Below the pieces are notes generated by a model. That model saw nothing but the letters and a program-made list of their open reading frames with translations, was not told where the DNA came from and did no database searches. The position numbers and the translations under genes were made by a program. This document shows positions 1 through 9,420 of a stretch of 64,000 bases of DNA, in pieces (position 1 is the stretch's first letter; each line of letters starts with the position of its first letter). Origin of the DNA: Deinococcus betulae (GTDB lineage Bacteria; Deinococcota; Deinococci; Deinococcales; Deinococcaceae); the NCBI RefSeq assembly GCF_020166395.1, contig NZ_JAIQXU010000002.1:124001-188000 (forward strand). Reading direction: 5' to 3'.

Positions 1-2155
1 AGTCGAGCATGGCCTGGTCTTCAACCCCCTCGGCCACCACCTGAAGCCCCAGGTCGCGCGCCAGGCCCACGGTGCTGCGCAGCAGCGCTTGCCGCCCCGC
101 GTTCTCGGCGGTGGCCCTCAGGAAAGAGCGGTCCAGTTTGACGGTATCCAAGGGGAGTTCGCTGAGCAGCGACAGGCTGGAATGCCCACTGCCAAAATCG
201 TCCAGCGCCACCCGAATGCCTGCGCTGCGCAGGCGGGCGAGGTGAACACAGGCCAGGTCGAGGTTCTGCATGACCGTGGACTCGGTGACCTCCACAGTCA
301 GGATGTCGGCGGGGGCTTTCAAGTCGTCCAGCGTACTGAGGACGTGGGCAGCAAAGTCTGGCATCAGGAGCTGCACCGGGCTGACATTCACGTTGACACG
401 CACCTGGGGCCACTGGGCACGGACCGCCTGCACCTCCTGCACAGCGGCGCGCAGCGCCCAGTCGCCCAGCGCGTAGATCTGGCCACTGCGTTCAGCCAGC
501 GGAATAAACGTGGCGGGCGACACCGGCCCTAGCGTGGGGTGCGTCCAGCGCAGCAGCGCTTCCATGGCACTCCAGCGCCCCGTGGCGACTTCGGCCACAG
601 GTTGATACACCACCGACAGCTCGCCACGCGTCGCCGCACCGGCCAGCTGCATTTCCAGTTGGTGGGCTTCCTGGCTGCGCCGCAGCAGTTCATCGGTGAA
701 CAGGCCCAGTGGCTCGTGCACATCCAGCGCGTGCTGAAGGGCAATGTTCGCGTGACGCAGCAGGGCCGGCGCGGGCAGGGCGTCCGGGGCCTCGGCGTAG
801 CCCGCCGTGAAGTTGACCGAGACCTCGCCGTCCTGTACGGGAAACGGCTGGGCCAGGCGGGCCAGCAGCGCCGCCGGCTTGAAGTCGCTTGGCCCGCGCG
901 AGACCAGCGCCAGGGTGGTGGTGGACAGCCGCGCCACCAGGTACTGCGGCCCGGCCGCCCGCATCCGGTCGGCCAGGGCGGCCAGCAGGGTATCCACGAA
1001 GCCGTCGCCGTACAGCCCACTGAGTTCTTGCAGCCGCATGACCTCGACCAGCAGGATGCAGCGGGCGTGGGGCACCTCGCCCAGCTCTTCCAGCAGTCCG
1101 GCTGGGGTCAGGGCGCCCGTCAGGTCGTCGTGGTGAGCGCGGGCCCGCAGCTGCGCCTCACGGGTCTGCAGGTGGTCCAGCAGCTCGTTGATGGTCCCGG
1201 CCAGGAGCCCCAGTTCGGTGCGGTCATGGCTGGCCAGGCGGTGCGTGGGGTCGCCTGCAATGCGCTGGGTGTCGCGCCCGTAGCCTTCCAGCACGCCCAG
1301 CACCCGCCGGTTCAGAAACAGCAGGAGCCCGGCCGCCAGCAGCAGCGCCGTCAGAATCGTCACCAGGCGCAAGTACGCGATGGTGGCCTGTCCCGCCTGC
1401 GACACGGCGCGGGACACCGCGACCTGCAGTGCCAGCTGGGCTGGGCCTTTAGGGGCCGGCAGGGCACTCAGGGCCACCCCCTCGGCCGCCTCCAGCCGCA
1501 ACTGAGGAGAGGCCGGCGGCTGGGCGGTCAGCCGCACCCGGAAGGCCGTTTCGCCGTACATCAGGCCGCTCAGGACGGCGGGCGTCAGCTCGCGGGCCAG
1601 CAGCATCGCGCCGCCGTTGCCGCTTCCATCGTCCCGTGTGATGGGCCGGGCGGCGACCACGTAGGCCCGGCCCCCCAGCTGCGCCACCCCCTCGGCGCCC
1701 TCGGCGGGCAGCGGCCGGGGCAACTGCCCAAACAGCGCCGTGACCAGCGCGGTGGCCGGCACCACCCGCTCCCTTTCAAACGTTGCGGCCGAGCGCAAAC
1801 GGCCCGCCGCGTCCTGAATGCCCCAGTAATCCACCCGGCCACCCTTGAAGGTCCCCGGCACTAGATTGGCGGCGAGGTACTCTGGATTCCGCCCAGCGGC
1901 GAAGTCAAATGTTTCACTCCAGAGGCTGAAATTCAGCACAAACAGCCCCACCCGGCGCCCCTCGGCCTGCAAGTTGGCGCTGGCAATCTGGGTGGCCTGC
2001 CGCAACTGCTCCCGCTCGATGGCTTCAAAGCGGGCGCTGACGACATTGGGCACCAGGACCAGTGAAGCCAGGGCAGCGGGCACGAACAGCAGCGCCAGCA
2101 GCCCCAGCACCTGAATCCGGAGTGACCGGGCGGCCGAGCGGCCAGGTGACCTCAT
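1..2155 (-). CDS. Membrane EAL phosphodiesterase with degenerate GGDEF domain (partial at window edge)
   Basis: Probably degrades cyclic di-GMP at the inner membrane. The start ATG is at 2155-2153; the frame stays open to base 1, so the C-terminus lies outside. Order: N-terminal membrane helix; an extracytoplasmic segment with a CHASE4-like NFSLWSETFDF/YLAANL pattern; a second helix; a HAMP-like stretch; a GGDEF-type domain where the signature reads RLSTTTLAL, so cyclase activity is very unlikely; then an EAL domain with EALLRW, NVNVS, TEST, LDDFGSGHSS, KLDRSFL and VVAEGVE. The catalytic metal-binding residues visible in EAL are intact, so I infer an active phosphodiesterase with a regulatory GGDEF remnant. 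It faces the same way as the diguanylate cyclase upstream. Confidence 0.88.
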   Translation of the reverse strand, partial: MRSPGRSAARSLRIQVLGLLALLFVPAALASLVLVPNVVSARFEAIEREQLRQATQIASANLQAEGRRVGLFVLNFSLWSETFDFAAGRNPEYLAANLVPGTFKGGRVDYWGIQDAAGRLRSAATFERERVVPATALVTALFGQLPRPLPAEGAEGVAQLGGRAYVVAARPITRDDGSGNGGAMLLARELTPAVLSGLMYGETAFRVRLTAQPPASPQLRLEAAEGVALSALPAPKGPAQLALQVAVSRAVSQAGQATIAYLRLVTILTALLLAAGLLLFLNRRVLGVLEGYGRDTQRIAGDPTHRLASHDRTELGLLAGTINELLDHLQTREAQLRARAHHDDLTGALTPAGLLEELGEVPHARCILLVEVMRLQELSGLYGDGFVDTLLAALADRMRAAGPQYLVARLSTTTLALVSRGPSDFKPAALLARLAQPFPVQDGEVSVNFTAGYAEAPDALPAPALLRHANIALQHALDVHEPLGLFTDELLRRSQEAHQLEMQLAGAATRGELSVVYQPVAEVATGRWSAMEALLRWTHPTLGPVSPATFIPLAERSGQIYALGDWALRAAVQEVQAVRAQWPQVRVNVNVSPVQLLMPDFAAHVLSTLDDLKAPADILTVEVTESTVMQNLDLACVHLARLRSAGIRVALDDFGSGHSSLSLLSELPLDTVKLDRSFLRATAENAGRQALLRSTVGLARDLGLQVVAEGVEDQAMLD

Positions 2156-2676
2156 AGCCGGGGGGCGCCAGAGGCGCGCGCCTCGCCCTTCACGGGCCTG
2201 GAACGCAGAGCGTTTGAAAAGCCAGAACCCACGGCGGTCGCCCTGGGCGGGAAGCAACGGAACAAGAAAGCCACCATCCTGTTCAGCAGCGCCGGAAGGC
2301 GCGGGAAAGACGGATAGAGCTGGGCAGCTGAATCAGACCAGGACAGGCGTCAGTATTTCAAGACAACGCGAAAGAAGAGGCTGGCGAACAGGGACGGGAA
2401 CATCCTTATGGTGAGACCAGAAAGGGCGCGCCAAATGAGGGAACATCTTAACGAGCGTTGCAAAAAGGGGGCTACCGCCAGCGCCTGTGTGGCGGCTGTC
2501 TGCCGGGGATATCGTGAGTTCAGCCGCGCTGGACCTCAGTGGCAACGCTCAAAAAGCGTGTGAGACAGCACTGAACAGGACAGCCGGTTCTAGCAAATCC
2601 CTCAACCACAGCGTTCAGCGGGTGGCAAATCCCTGAAGCTCATCTTCAAACAGGACGGCCCGGCAGGCGCTCGCCA
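2156..2676. other. Intergenic region, no gene seen
   Basis: 521 bases between the two c-di-GMP genes. I see no convincing coding frame on either strand. It should hold the promoter of the EAL gene and the terminator of the diguanylate cyclase gene. The only structured element I noticed is the hairpin listed at 2462-2495. I looked for a c-di-GMP riboswitch and did not find one. Confidence 0.5.
2462..2495 (-). terminator. Possible terminator downstream of the diguanylate cyclase gene
   Basis: On the minus strand the arms CCGCCA and TGGCGG (2495-2490 and 2480-2475) close a 9-base loop. A T-run follows about eight bases after the stem (2466-2462). The stem is short and the T-run distant, so this is tentative. 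Confidence 0.35.
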
Positions 2677-3810
2677 CTATCCATCCCCACTCACTGCTCC
2701 CGGCGACTGACGCAGCCAGGCCTCCAGCTCCTCGGCGGGCGGCAGCCCTGCGGTGGGGGCCGCAATCCGCACGCCGTTGCGCCCCGACTGTTTTACGTGA
2801 TAGAGCGCCTCGTCAGCCTGCCACAGCGTGCGCGTGCTGGACCACGGCCCAAAGGACGCCCCGCCCACCGACACGGTCACGCCCCCCAGCGGCGGCGCAA
2901 ACTGAAGGGCCGACACCGCCGCGCGCAGGCGCCCTGCAATCTGCGGCAGCTGGTCACCCGGCACCCGCCGCAGAATCACGGCAAATTCCTCGCCGCCGTA
3001 GCGGTAGGCGCGGTCCCGGCCCCGCAGGGTGTCGGCCAGCACGCGCCCGACAGCCGCCAGCACCTCATCGCCCACCGGATGCCCAAACTCATCGTTCACG
3101 CGCTTGAAATGGTCCAGATCAATCAGGAGCAGGGCGTCGCCGGGCTCAGTCAGAGGCAGGTCCAGCTCGAATTGGCGGCGGTTGGGCAGACCACACAGGG
3201 CGTCTTGCAGCGCCTGAAGCCGGAACTGGTCGCGGCTTTGCAGTAGGGCCACACGGCTGGTAATCATGGTGGCGCACAGCCAGAAGCCCACCAGATGAAA
3301 GGCCAGTGCGGGCAGATACACGCGCATCAGGGTCTCGGCGTCGTCCAGAAGCAGCCGGGGCCACTCGATAGGCAGAAAGATCAGGCCCACCGCCCAGCCG
3401 TAGCGCTGCAAAGACCCCTTGGCATCTTCCATATTCAGGGTCCAGCGCAGAGCGTGAGTCAGCCCCACCACCGCTAGCAAATTGAGGACGCTGGGCAGGG
3501 CGTCGTGGGCGGGGCCAGCCAGCGGCAGCAGGGACGACGGCAGGCCCACCAGCACCCCCAGCCAGCCTCCATAGCGCAGCGTCATCAGGGCCACGGGCAC
3601 CAGGCTCAGCTCGATGCGGGCGCCCGACGCTTCGGGCGTGGCCATCAGATACAGCACGGTGGTGGTCAGCACGGTCAGGCCCAGGCGCAGGGACTTGAGC
3701 TGCCAGCCGGGCGGCGGCGGCCAGGCACGGTAGGTCAGGCTCAGCAGAAAAGAAAACGTGACCAGCACGCTGAGGTTGACAAAGAGGCTATGCAGCAGGG
3801 CGAGATTCAC
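2677..3810 (-). CDS. 5TM-GGDEF diguanylate cyclase
   Basis: Makes cyclic di-GMP from two GTP. The first about 190 residues form five to six hydrophobic segments starting NLALLHSLFVN, resembling the 5TM-5TMR_LYT sensor domain of LytS-type proteins. The C-terminal GGDEF domain has LIDLDHFKRVND, a full active-site YRYGGEEF motif and the D-ALYHVKQSGRNG end. I prefer the GTG start at 3810 because the 5TM domain begins there; an upstream ATG at 3882 would add 24 proline-rich residues with no domain character. About 377 aa. With the EAL neighbour it forms a synthesis/degradation pair, though 520 bases separate them. Confidence 0.9.
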   Translation of the reverse strand: MNLALLHSLFVNLSVLVTFSFLLSLTYRAWPPPPGWQLKSLRLGLTVLTTTVLYLMATPEASGARIELSLVPVALMTLRYGGWLGVLVGLPSSLLPLAGPAHDALPSVLNLLAVVGLTHALRWTLNMEDAKGSLQRYGWAVGLIFLPIEWPRLLLDDAETLMRVYLPALAFHLVGFWLCATMITSRVALLQSRDQFRLQALQDALCGLPNRRQFELDLPLTEPGDALLLIDLDHFKRVNDEFGHPVGDEVLAAVGRVLADTLRGRDRAYRYGGEEFAVILRRVPGDQLPQIAGRLRAAVSALQFAPPLGGVTVSVGGASFGPWSSTRTLWQADEALYHVKQSGRNGVRIAAPTAGLPPAEELEAWLRQSPGAVSGDG

Positions 3811-4403
3811 GGCAGGCAGGTGACTCCGGGAAGCGGCGGGCGGCGGGAAACAACCGGCAAAACAGTGTCCCCGGAGCCACATCGGCGCTGGTGCAGAACG
3901 GAGAACAGCTGAAAGTCAAGCGTCACTTTGACACGCTGGTCCTGTCTTCTGCGCGCAAAGTGACCGATGCACCCATTAGGGGGGACCTCGGTCATCTGAA
4001 AGCGGCAGCCAAAGCGATTGAAAGGAAAATCCCCTCAACCGTTTCTCAGACGAATGAAATGAGTGACCGAAAGCGGCAGCGGCGCCAGCAGCCTTGAGGG
4101 GGACCGCTGGCGCTCAGGCTGAACTTGGTCACCGCAGCGAGACGGCCCTATAAAGCTCCAGAGAGAGGCAGCACCGCTGCCGGGCGCAGAGTTAGCCCCT
4201 GTCCCGAAAAAAGGCGGAATCCATGCACTTCACCCAGAACACGCTCCTGCCGTCTCGCGCCGTCAGCGAGACGTTCAGCTCAGCACTACCGACTCTCACC
4301 AAGACCAACGATCTCACCAGATTTCGAGGGCTGGATCAGCACCGCCATACACTCACTGATCTGCTCCACCGACCTGCTCAAACTCAAAAATCAGCCCCCA
4401 GAC
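3811..4403. other. Intergenic region between the cob operon end and the diguanylate cyclase gene
   Basis: About 590 bases, less G+C-rich than the flanks. I see no supported gene. It contains an 8-base inverted repeat GCGCCAGC/GCTGGCGC near 4090-4122 without a T-run, and a small AGCGT/ACGCT hairpin near 3919-3937. It should include the cobT 3' end and the cyclase promoter, but I cannot place either. Confidence 0.4.
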
Positions 4404-5492
4404 CTACCCCGCAGCAATGCCGGCCTCCTCAAAGGTTCGCATCTCGCGCAGGGTGGCGGCGGCGCCGCGCAGCAGAGGAACGGCTAGCACGCCACCCGTT
4501 CCCTCACCGAGCCGCAGGCCCAGGTTAAACATGGGTTTGAGACCAAGGTGGTCCAGCTGGGCGCGGTGGCCGCGTTCGGCACACTCGCCAGCCGGAAAAA
4601 GAAAGTGGCGCAGTTTCGGATTGAGCGCTACGCCAATCAGGGCCGCGCTGCCCTCTACAAAGCCGTCCAGAATCACGGCGCGCCGCTCGCGCGCGGCTTG
4701 CAGCATCATCCCGAGCATGGCGGCAATCTCGTAGCCACCAAATTCGGCCAGCACGGCCAGCGGGTCCGTCACCGGGCTGCGCTCAAGGGCGGCGCGCACC
4801 ACGGCCACCTTATGACTCAGGCGCTCGTCATCCACGCCCGTCCCGCGCCCAGTCACAGCTTCCGGCGCAGCCCCCAGCATCCGGGCTGTGATGGCGGCAG
4901 CCGGTGTGGTGTTGCCAATCCCCATCTCTCCGGGAATAAGAAAGTCCGCGCCGTCCTCAATGGCCTGCCGGGCGACGCGCGCTCCGGCCAGAATCAGCTG
5001 CCGGGTTTCCTCTTCGGTCATGGCGCTTTCCACCCGCAGGTTGCGGCTGCCGCGCCGCAGGGCGGCCCGGATGAGGCCCGGATGGTCCGGCAAATCGGCA
5101 TTGACGCCTGCGTCCATGACGTATACGCGCGTACCAGTGGCGCGGGCAAGGGCGTTGACGGCCGCGCCCCCCGGACCAGCTTCCGTTTCGGCCAGGAAAT
5201 TGGCGAGCATGGCGGGGGTCACCTCTGGCGGATAGGCGCTCACACCCTCGCAGGTCACGCCGTGGTCGCCGGCGGCCACGATGACGGCGGCCCCCTGGGC
5301 GTGCGGGCGCTCCGTGCCAAACACCCCGGCCAGCCGGATGGCCAGCGCTTCCAGGTCGCCCAGGGCACCGCGCGGCTTGGTGAGCTGGTCCTGGCGTTCG
5401 GCGGCCCGCGCCAGAGCGTCGGGGCAGGGGTCGGGAAGGTGGTCAATCAGGTCACGCAGCGCGCCAGCGGTATGGGGATAATCGGCAGTCAT
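4404..5492 (-). CDS. cobT: Nicotinate-nucleotide--dimethylbenzimidazole phosphoribosyltransferase
   Basis: Transfers the ribosyl phosphate of nicotinate mononucleotide to 5,6-dimethylbenzimidazole, giving alpha-ribazole phosphate for the cobalamin lower loop. Family motifs seen include QDQLTKPRGALGDLE, VAAGDHGV, GEMGIGNTTPAAAI, GRGTGVDD and LGLRLGEGTGG, whose Glu matches the family's catalytic base. About 362 aa, normal for CobT. I chose the ATG at 5492 because GAGAGG precedes it by six bases; a TTG six bases upstream at 5498 would overlap cobU by four bases. It is the last gene of the btuF-led operon. No bluB gene for dimethylbenzimidazole synthesis is present here. Confidence 0.95.
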   Translation of the reverse strand: MTADYPHTAGALRDLIDHLPDPCPDALARAAERQDQLTKPRGALGDLEALAIRLAGVFGTERPHAQGAAVIVAAGDHGVTCEGVSAYPPEVTPAMLANFLAETEAGPGGAAVNALARATGTRVYVMDAGVNADLPDHPGLIRAALRRGSRNLRVESAMTEEETRQLILAGARVARQAIEDGADFLIPGEMGIGNTTPAAAITARMLGAAPEAVTGRGTGVDDERLSHKVAVVRAALERSPVTDPLAVLAEFGGYEIAAMLGMMLQAARERRAVILDGFVEGSAALIGVALNPKLRHFLFPAGECAERGHRAQLDHLGLKPMFNLGLRLGEGTGGVLAVPLLRGAAATLREMRTFEEAGIAAG

Positions 5493-5494
5493 AC

Positions 5495-6031
5495 TCAACC
5501 TCTCAGTTTCAGGGGAAGGCCGCTGACCAGCAGCCAGGCTTCATGACTGCTGGCCGCGCAGGCCTGATTGGCGCGGCCCAGCACATCGCGGTAGCGCCGG
5601 GCCAGCGCATTGTCGGGCACGATCCCGAGGCCCACCTCGTTGGTCACCACGATGCTCAGGCCGGGGCGGCTCAGGGCGGCGTCCAGCAGGTCCGCCGTGG
5701 CGCTGGCCAGGTGGTCCTCGGTCCAGTCGGCCAGCAGCAAGTTGCTGACCCACAGGCTCAGGCAATCAATCAGCACCACAGGCGTCTGGACGTCTTGAAG
5801 GGCTGCTCTCAGGTGCACCGGCTCCTCGACAGTCAGCCACCCGGCGGGGCGGTCGGCGCGGTGGCGGGCAATGCGGTCAGCCATCTCGCCGTCCAGGGCC
5901 TGAGCAGTGGCCAGGTAGGTGACGGGCAGACCTGACCCGGCCGCCAGTCCTTCGGCAAAACGGCTTTTGCCACTGCGCGCGCCGCCCGTCACGAAGATGA
6001 GGCGGCCCGGCCGAGTGTCTGCCTCAATCAC
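5495..6031 (-). CDS. cobU: Adenosylcobinamide kinase / adenosylcobinamide-phosphate guanylyltransferase
   Basis: Bifunctional enzyme that phosphorylates adenosylcobinamide and then attaches GMP, giving adenosylcobinamide-GDP for CobS. The P-loop GGARSGKS is at residues 16-23, and RHRADRPAGW carries the His (about residue 57) that becomes guanylylated in this family. DCLSLWVSNLL and TNEVGLGIVPDN are also typical. 178 aa, the usual CobU/CobP length. The GTG start at 6031 overlaps the cobQ stop by four bases (GTGA), indicating translational coupling. Confidence 0.95.
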   Translation of the reverse strand: MIEADTRPGRLIFVTGGARSGKSRFAEGLAAGSGLPVTYLATAQALDGEMADRIARHRADRPAGWLTVEEPVHLRAALQDVQTPVVLIDCLSLWVSNLLLADWTEDHLASATADLLDAALSRPGLSIVVTNEVGLGIVPDNALARRYRDVLGRANQACAASSHEAWLLVSGLPLKLRG

Positions 6032-7461
6032 AGCAGCCCCCGCACAAAATCCCAGTCCATGCTGGCTTTGACCTGAGCGGCGATGGCGTCCAGGCGCGCG
6101 TCAAGGCTGTCGAGTTCACGCGGCGCGGGCAGCCCAGCCCAGCCGAGAAAGCGCTCCAGATAGGCCGGGTTTTCCAGCAGGCCGTGCAGGTAGGTGCCGC
6201 GCACGTTCCCCTGACGCCACAGCCGCCCAGGCACTAATTCCTGCACCTGCGGCCCGCTGCGAGTCTGCCCGTGGTGAATCTCGTAGCCGCTCAGGGCGTA
6301 CCCCGTTTCGGGGTCGGTGATGTCTGTGTTCAGGGTGGTCTTGTCAAGAGCGAAGTCGGTGTGCAGGTCCAGCAGGCCCAGGCCCGGTACAGAGGCGCCG
6401 CCCTCTACACCCAGGGGATCGCTCAGGGTCTGGCCGAGCATCTGAAGCCCCCCGCACACGCCAAACACGGGCAGCCCCTGCCCGGCGAGGCGCGTGGTGG
6501 CCGCCGCCAGACCGCTTTCCCGCAGCCACCGCAGGTCGGCTGCCGTGCTTTTGCTGCCAGGGAGAATGACCGCCCGCGCCCCTTCCAGCTCGGCTGGGGT
6601 GGACACCCAGCGCGCCCGCTCGCCCAGCGGCGCAAACTCGTCGAGATTAGACACGCGCGGCAGGCGGGCGATCGCCACGAAGCCTGCGGACGGGTCCAAG
6701 GCCACGCCAGACCGGTCCAGCGCCACCCCATCTTCCTCGGGGAGCGGGATGTGCAGCCACGGCACCACGCCCAGGGTGGGCACGCCGGTCTGCGCCTGAA
6801 GCCACTCGGGCGCGGGCGCGAGCAGCCGGGCGTCTCCCCGGAAGCGGTTGAGGATAAAGCCCTTGAGGAGCGTGCGTTCCTCAGGGGTCAGGCAGTGCCA
6901 GGTGCCCAGCAGATGCGCGAACGCGCCGCCCCGGTCAATGTCGGCGGCCAGCAGCACGCTGGCCTGGGCCTCAAGCGCCACCCGCATATTCACGATGTCG
7001 CTGCTTCTCAGGTTCACTTCGGCGGGACTGCCCGCCCCCTCAATGACGACCAAGTCGTATTCGGCCAGCAGGCTGTGAAGCGCCTGCTGCACGAAGGGCC
7101 ACAGGCGGGGCTTGCGCTCACGCCAGGGCAGGGCGGTGATTTCAGGCTCCACCCGCCCAAGCAGCACCACCTGACTGCGGGTATCGGCTTCCGGCTTGAG
7201 CAGCACCGGGTTCATGCGCACGTCGGGCACCACCCGCGCGGCGCGGGCCTGGACCAGCTGGGCGCGGCCCATCTCCAGGCCTCCGCCGGCCTGACCGTGC
7301 GGCGTCACCCCGGCGTTGTTGCTCATGTTCTGGGCCTTGAACGGCGCGACCCGGTAACCCTCATTGGCCAGCGCGCGGCACAGCGCCGCGCACAGATACG
7401 ATTTTCCGGCATTGCTGGTGCAGCCCTGCACCATCAGCGCGCGGCCTGGACGTTTACTCAT
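6028..7461 (-). CDS. cobQ: Cobyric acid synthase
   Basis: Glutamine-dependent amidase that adds four amide groups (b, d, e, g) to adenosylcobyrinic acid a,c-diamide. The N-terminal synthetase domain starts MVQGCTSNAGKSYLCAALCR (P-loop) and continues FKAQNMSNNAG. The C-terminal class-I glutamine amidotransferase-like domain has the nucleophile Cys in FGVCGGLQMLG and the paired His in YEIHHG. 477 aa, normal. The ATG at 7461 follows GGGAGGGGAGACAC; upstream in-frame codons lack family similarity. Its start overlaps the end of the aminotransferase gene by eight bases. Confidence 0.95.
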   Translation of the reverse strand: MSKRPGRALMVQGCTSNAGKSYLCAALCRALANEGYRVAPFKAQNMSNNAGVTPHGQAGGGLEMGRAQLVQARAARVVPDVRMNPVLLKPEADTRSQVVLLGRVEPEITALPWRERKPRLWPFVQQALHSLLAEYDLVVIEGAGSPAEVNLRSSDIVNMRVALEAQASVLLAADIDRGGAFAHLLGTWHCLTPEERTLLKGFILNRFRGDARLLAPAPEWLQAQTGVPTLGVVPWLHIPLPEEDGVALDRSGVALDPSAGFVAIARLPRVSNLDEFAPLGERARWVSTPAELEGARAVILPGSKSTAADLRWLRESGLAAATTRLAGQGLPVFGVCGGLQMLGQTLSDPLGVEGGASVPGLGLLDLHTDFALDKTTLNTDITDPETGYALSGYEIHHGQTRSGPQVQELVPGRLWRQGNVRGTYLHGLLENPAYLERFLGWAGLPAPRELDSLDARLDAIAAQVKASMDWDFVRGLL

Positions 7462-8512
7462 GTGTCTCCCCTCCCAGCGCTTGCGAGGACTCTGCCGGGG
7501 CCAGCACGGCCCTGAGCGCCGCCACCAGCGCCGCGTTCTGCTCGGGACGGCCGGTGCTGACCCGGATGCAGTCCGGCAGGCCGTAGCTGGCGCAGTCACG
7601 AACCTTGATGCCGCGTGCCCACAACTGGCTGGTGACCGCCGCGGCCTCCCCTACCCTGAGGGTCAGAAACGGTGTGCCGTGATGCTCGACCTCACCGAGG
7701 GCCCGCAGCTGGCCCGCCAACTGGGCGGCGCCCGCCTGCACCTGCGGCAGAGTCTCGTCCAGAAAGGCCGAGGCGCCCGGCAGCCGTTCCAGCAGGGCAG
7801 CTGTTCCGGCGCTCAGGTGCCAGGCCGGGGCCAGGTTGTCGAGCCGGGCACACAGGGCGGCACTGGCCAGCGCGTAGGCGGGCCGCGCGCCCACTAGGCC
7901 ATGCGCCTTGCCGGGGGACAGCAGCCGGAGCACCTGTGGGTGGGCGGGGGGGGGGTCCAATGCCGTGAAGGGGGCGTAGGCTTCGTCCACCACAATCAGC
8001 GTGCCCTGCTCCTCGGCGCGGCGCAGCACCAGAGGCCAGGCCGAAGCCGGCAGGGTGCGCCCGGTGGGATTGTGCGGCTGCCCCACATAGAGCAGCGCCG
8101 TGTCTGCTGGCCACGGCCGGGTCAGGTCGTCCAGCACAGACAGCGGGGACCGCGCCAGCGCCACCGCCCGCGCCAGCTCCCCGAAAGGCGCGTGCAGGCT
8201 CAGCACCGCCGCCCCTGGGGGGACCAGCGCCCGCACGCAGCGGTGAAGCAGGTCGGAGGCCCCGGTGCTAAGGGCCACCTGCGTAGGCGTGGTGCCGTGC
8301 CAGGCCGCCAGCGCCGCGCGCACCACAAAGTAGGTGGGGTCGGGGTACTGGGCGTGGTCGGCGTCCCTGACCGCCTGGAGCAGGGCAGGATTGGGGCCAA
8401 ACGGATTGCTGTTGACGCTGAAATCCAGCCCGCTGAACGGCACCTGCCCGGGGCCACCGTGCGCCGCGCGGGGCAGCAGCGGCGGTAGGGGGGCCTGGGT
8501 CAGGCGGGTCAC
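7454..8512 (-). CDS. cobD: Threonine-phosphate decarboxylase-like PLP enzyme
   Basis: Fold-type I aminotransferase of the HisC/CobD group. In a cob operon it most likely makes (R)-1-amino-2-propanol phosphate from threonine phosphate, the linker that CbiB attaches to cobyric acid. Visible motifs: [13 protein letters not shown] near the N-terminus, [26 protein letters not shown], and [16 protein letters not shown] with the Lys expected to bind PLP. 352 aa. The GTG start at 8512 overlaps the cbiB stop in a GTGA, which decides the start. Also called cobC in Pseudomonas nomenclature. Confidence 0.88.
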   Translation of the reverse strand: MTRLTQAPLPPLLPRAAHGGPGQVPFSGLDFSVNSNPFGPNPALLQAVRDADHAQYPDPTYFVVRAALAAWHGTTPTQVALSTGASDLLHRCVRALVPPGAAVLSLHAPFGELARAVALARSPLSVLDDLTRPWPADTALLYVGQPHNPTGRTLPASAWPLVLRRAEEQGTLIVVDEAYAPFTALDPPPAHPQVLRLLSPGKAHGLVGARPAYALASAALCARLDNLAPAWHLSAGTAALLERLPGASAFLDETLPQVQAGAAQLAGQLRALGEVEHHGTPFLTLRVGEAAAVTSQLWARGIKVRDCASYGLPDCIRVSTGRPEQNAALVAALRAVLAPAESSQALGGETHE

Positions 8513-9420
8513 CGGGTCACCGGGCGCCTGCGTTGGTGCGCCGGCCAGAGCAGCAGCGCGGCCGTGGCCAGCATCAGGCTGCCGCGCGCCAGCACTAGGG
8601 CGTGGGCAATATCGCTGTGGTGCGGAGGGCGACCCGCCCCGTTCAGCACGTACAGCGGTTGCCCCACCGCATCCCATTTGTCCAGGCGCAGGCCCAGCGC
8701 CCCGGCAAAAGCGCTCATGGGGTGCCCGGCGTTGGGACTGAGGGGCGCGCGGCGGTCGGCGGCCCACACGCGCCAGCCGCGCCCACCAGCCGCCGCCAGG
8801 GTACACAGGGCCGTCAGACGTGCCGGCAGGAGGTTCAGCAGATCGTCGGCCCGCGCCGCCGCCTTGCCGGCGTCTTCCAGGTCGGGCGTGCGGTAGCCCC
8901 ACATGGCGTCGGCGGTGTTGGCATAGCGGTACACCGCTGCCAGGGGCAGGCCGCCTACGCGGTAGGCCAACAGGGGGGCCACCACACTGTCCGACAGGTT
9001 CTCGGCCAGGCTTTCGATGCAGGCTCCCGCCACCTCACTGGCCGTGAGGCCGCTGGTTTCCCGGCTAACAAGGTGCCACGCCAGCAGTCGCCGGGCTTCG
9101 GGCAGGTCGCCGCCCTGGAGGGCGCGCTGCACCTCCTGTGCTGCGTCAAACAGCGCCTTCCGCGCCAGCAGCGGCTTGAGGAGCACCCCTTGCAGTGGCC
9201 AGGGCAGTGCCGTCCCCAGCGTCGCCACTGCGCCGGTCAGCAGCGCGCCGCCCAGCCAGGACCGTGCGCCTTCCTCCAGCTGTCCCCGTGGGGTGGTGGC
9301 CGTCCAGGTCCGGCGCGTCCGCTTCAGAAAGCGGCCCATCCAGACGACCGGATGCAGCGCGGCGGGCGGCTCGCCCAGGGCGTCAAGCGCCAGGGCCAGC
9401 AGCAGCGCGGGGCGGCTCAT
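8509..9420 (-). CDS. cbiB: Adenosylcobinamide-phosphate synthase (membrane)
   Basis: Integral membrane enzyme joining adenosylcobyric acid to aminopropanol phosphate. Family signatures are [17 protein letters not shown] at the N-terminus, [29 protein letters not shown] and [16 protein letters not shown]. 303 aa. The ATG at 9420 overlaps the cobB stop by four bases; frame upstream of it does not resemble the family. Called cobD in Pseudomonas nomenclature. Confidence 0.94.
   Translation of the reverse strand: MSRPALLLALALDALGEPPAALHPVVWMGRFLKRTRRTWTATTPRGQLEEGARSWLGGALLTGAVATLGTALPWPLQGVLLKPLLARKALFDAAQEVQRALQGGDLPEARRLLAWHLVSRETSGLTASEVAGACIESLAENLSDSVVAPLLAYRVGGLPLAAVYRYANTADAMWGYRTPDLEDAGKAAARADDLLNLLPARLTALCTLAAAGGRGWRVWAADRRAPLSPNAGHPMSAFAGALGLRLDKWDAVGQPLYVLNGAGRPPHHSDIAHALVLARGSLMLATAALLLWPAHQRRRPVTR

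Noticed and set aside
2156..4403. Looked for a c-di-GMP riboswitch next to the two c-di-GMP enzymes
   Set aside because: None of the conserved core sequences were found on either strand.
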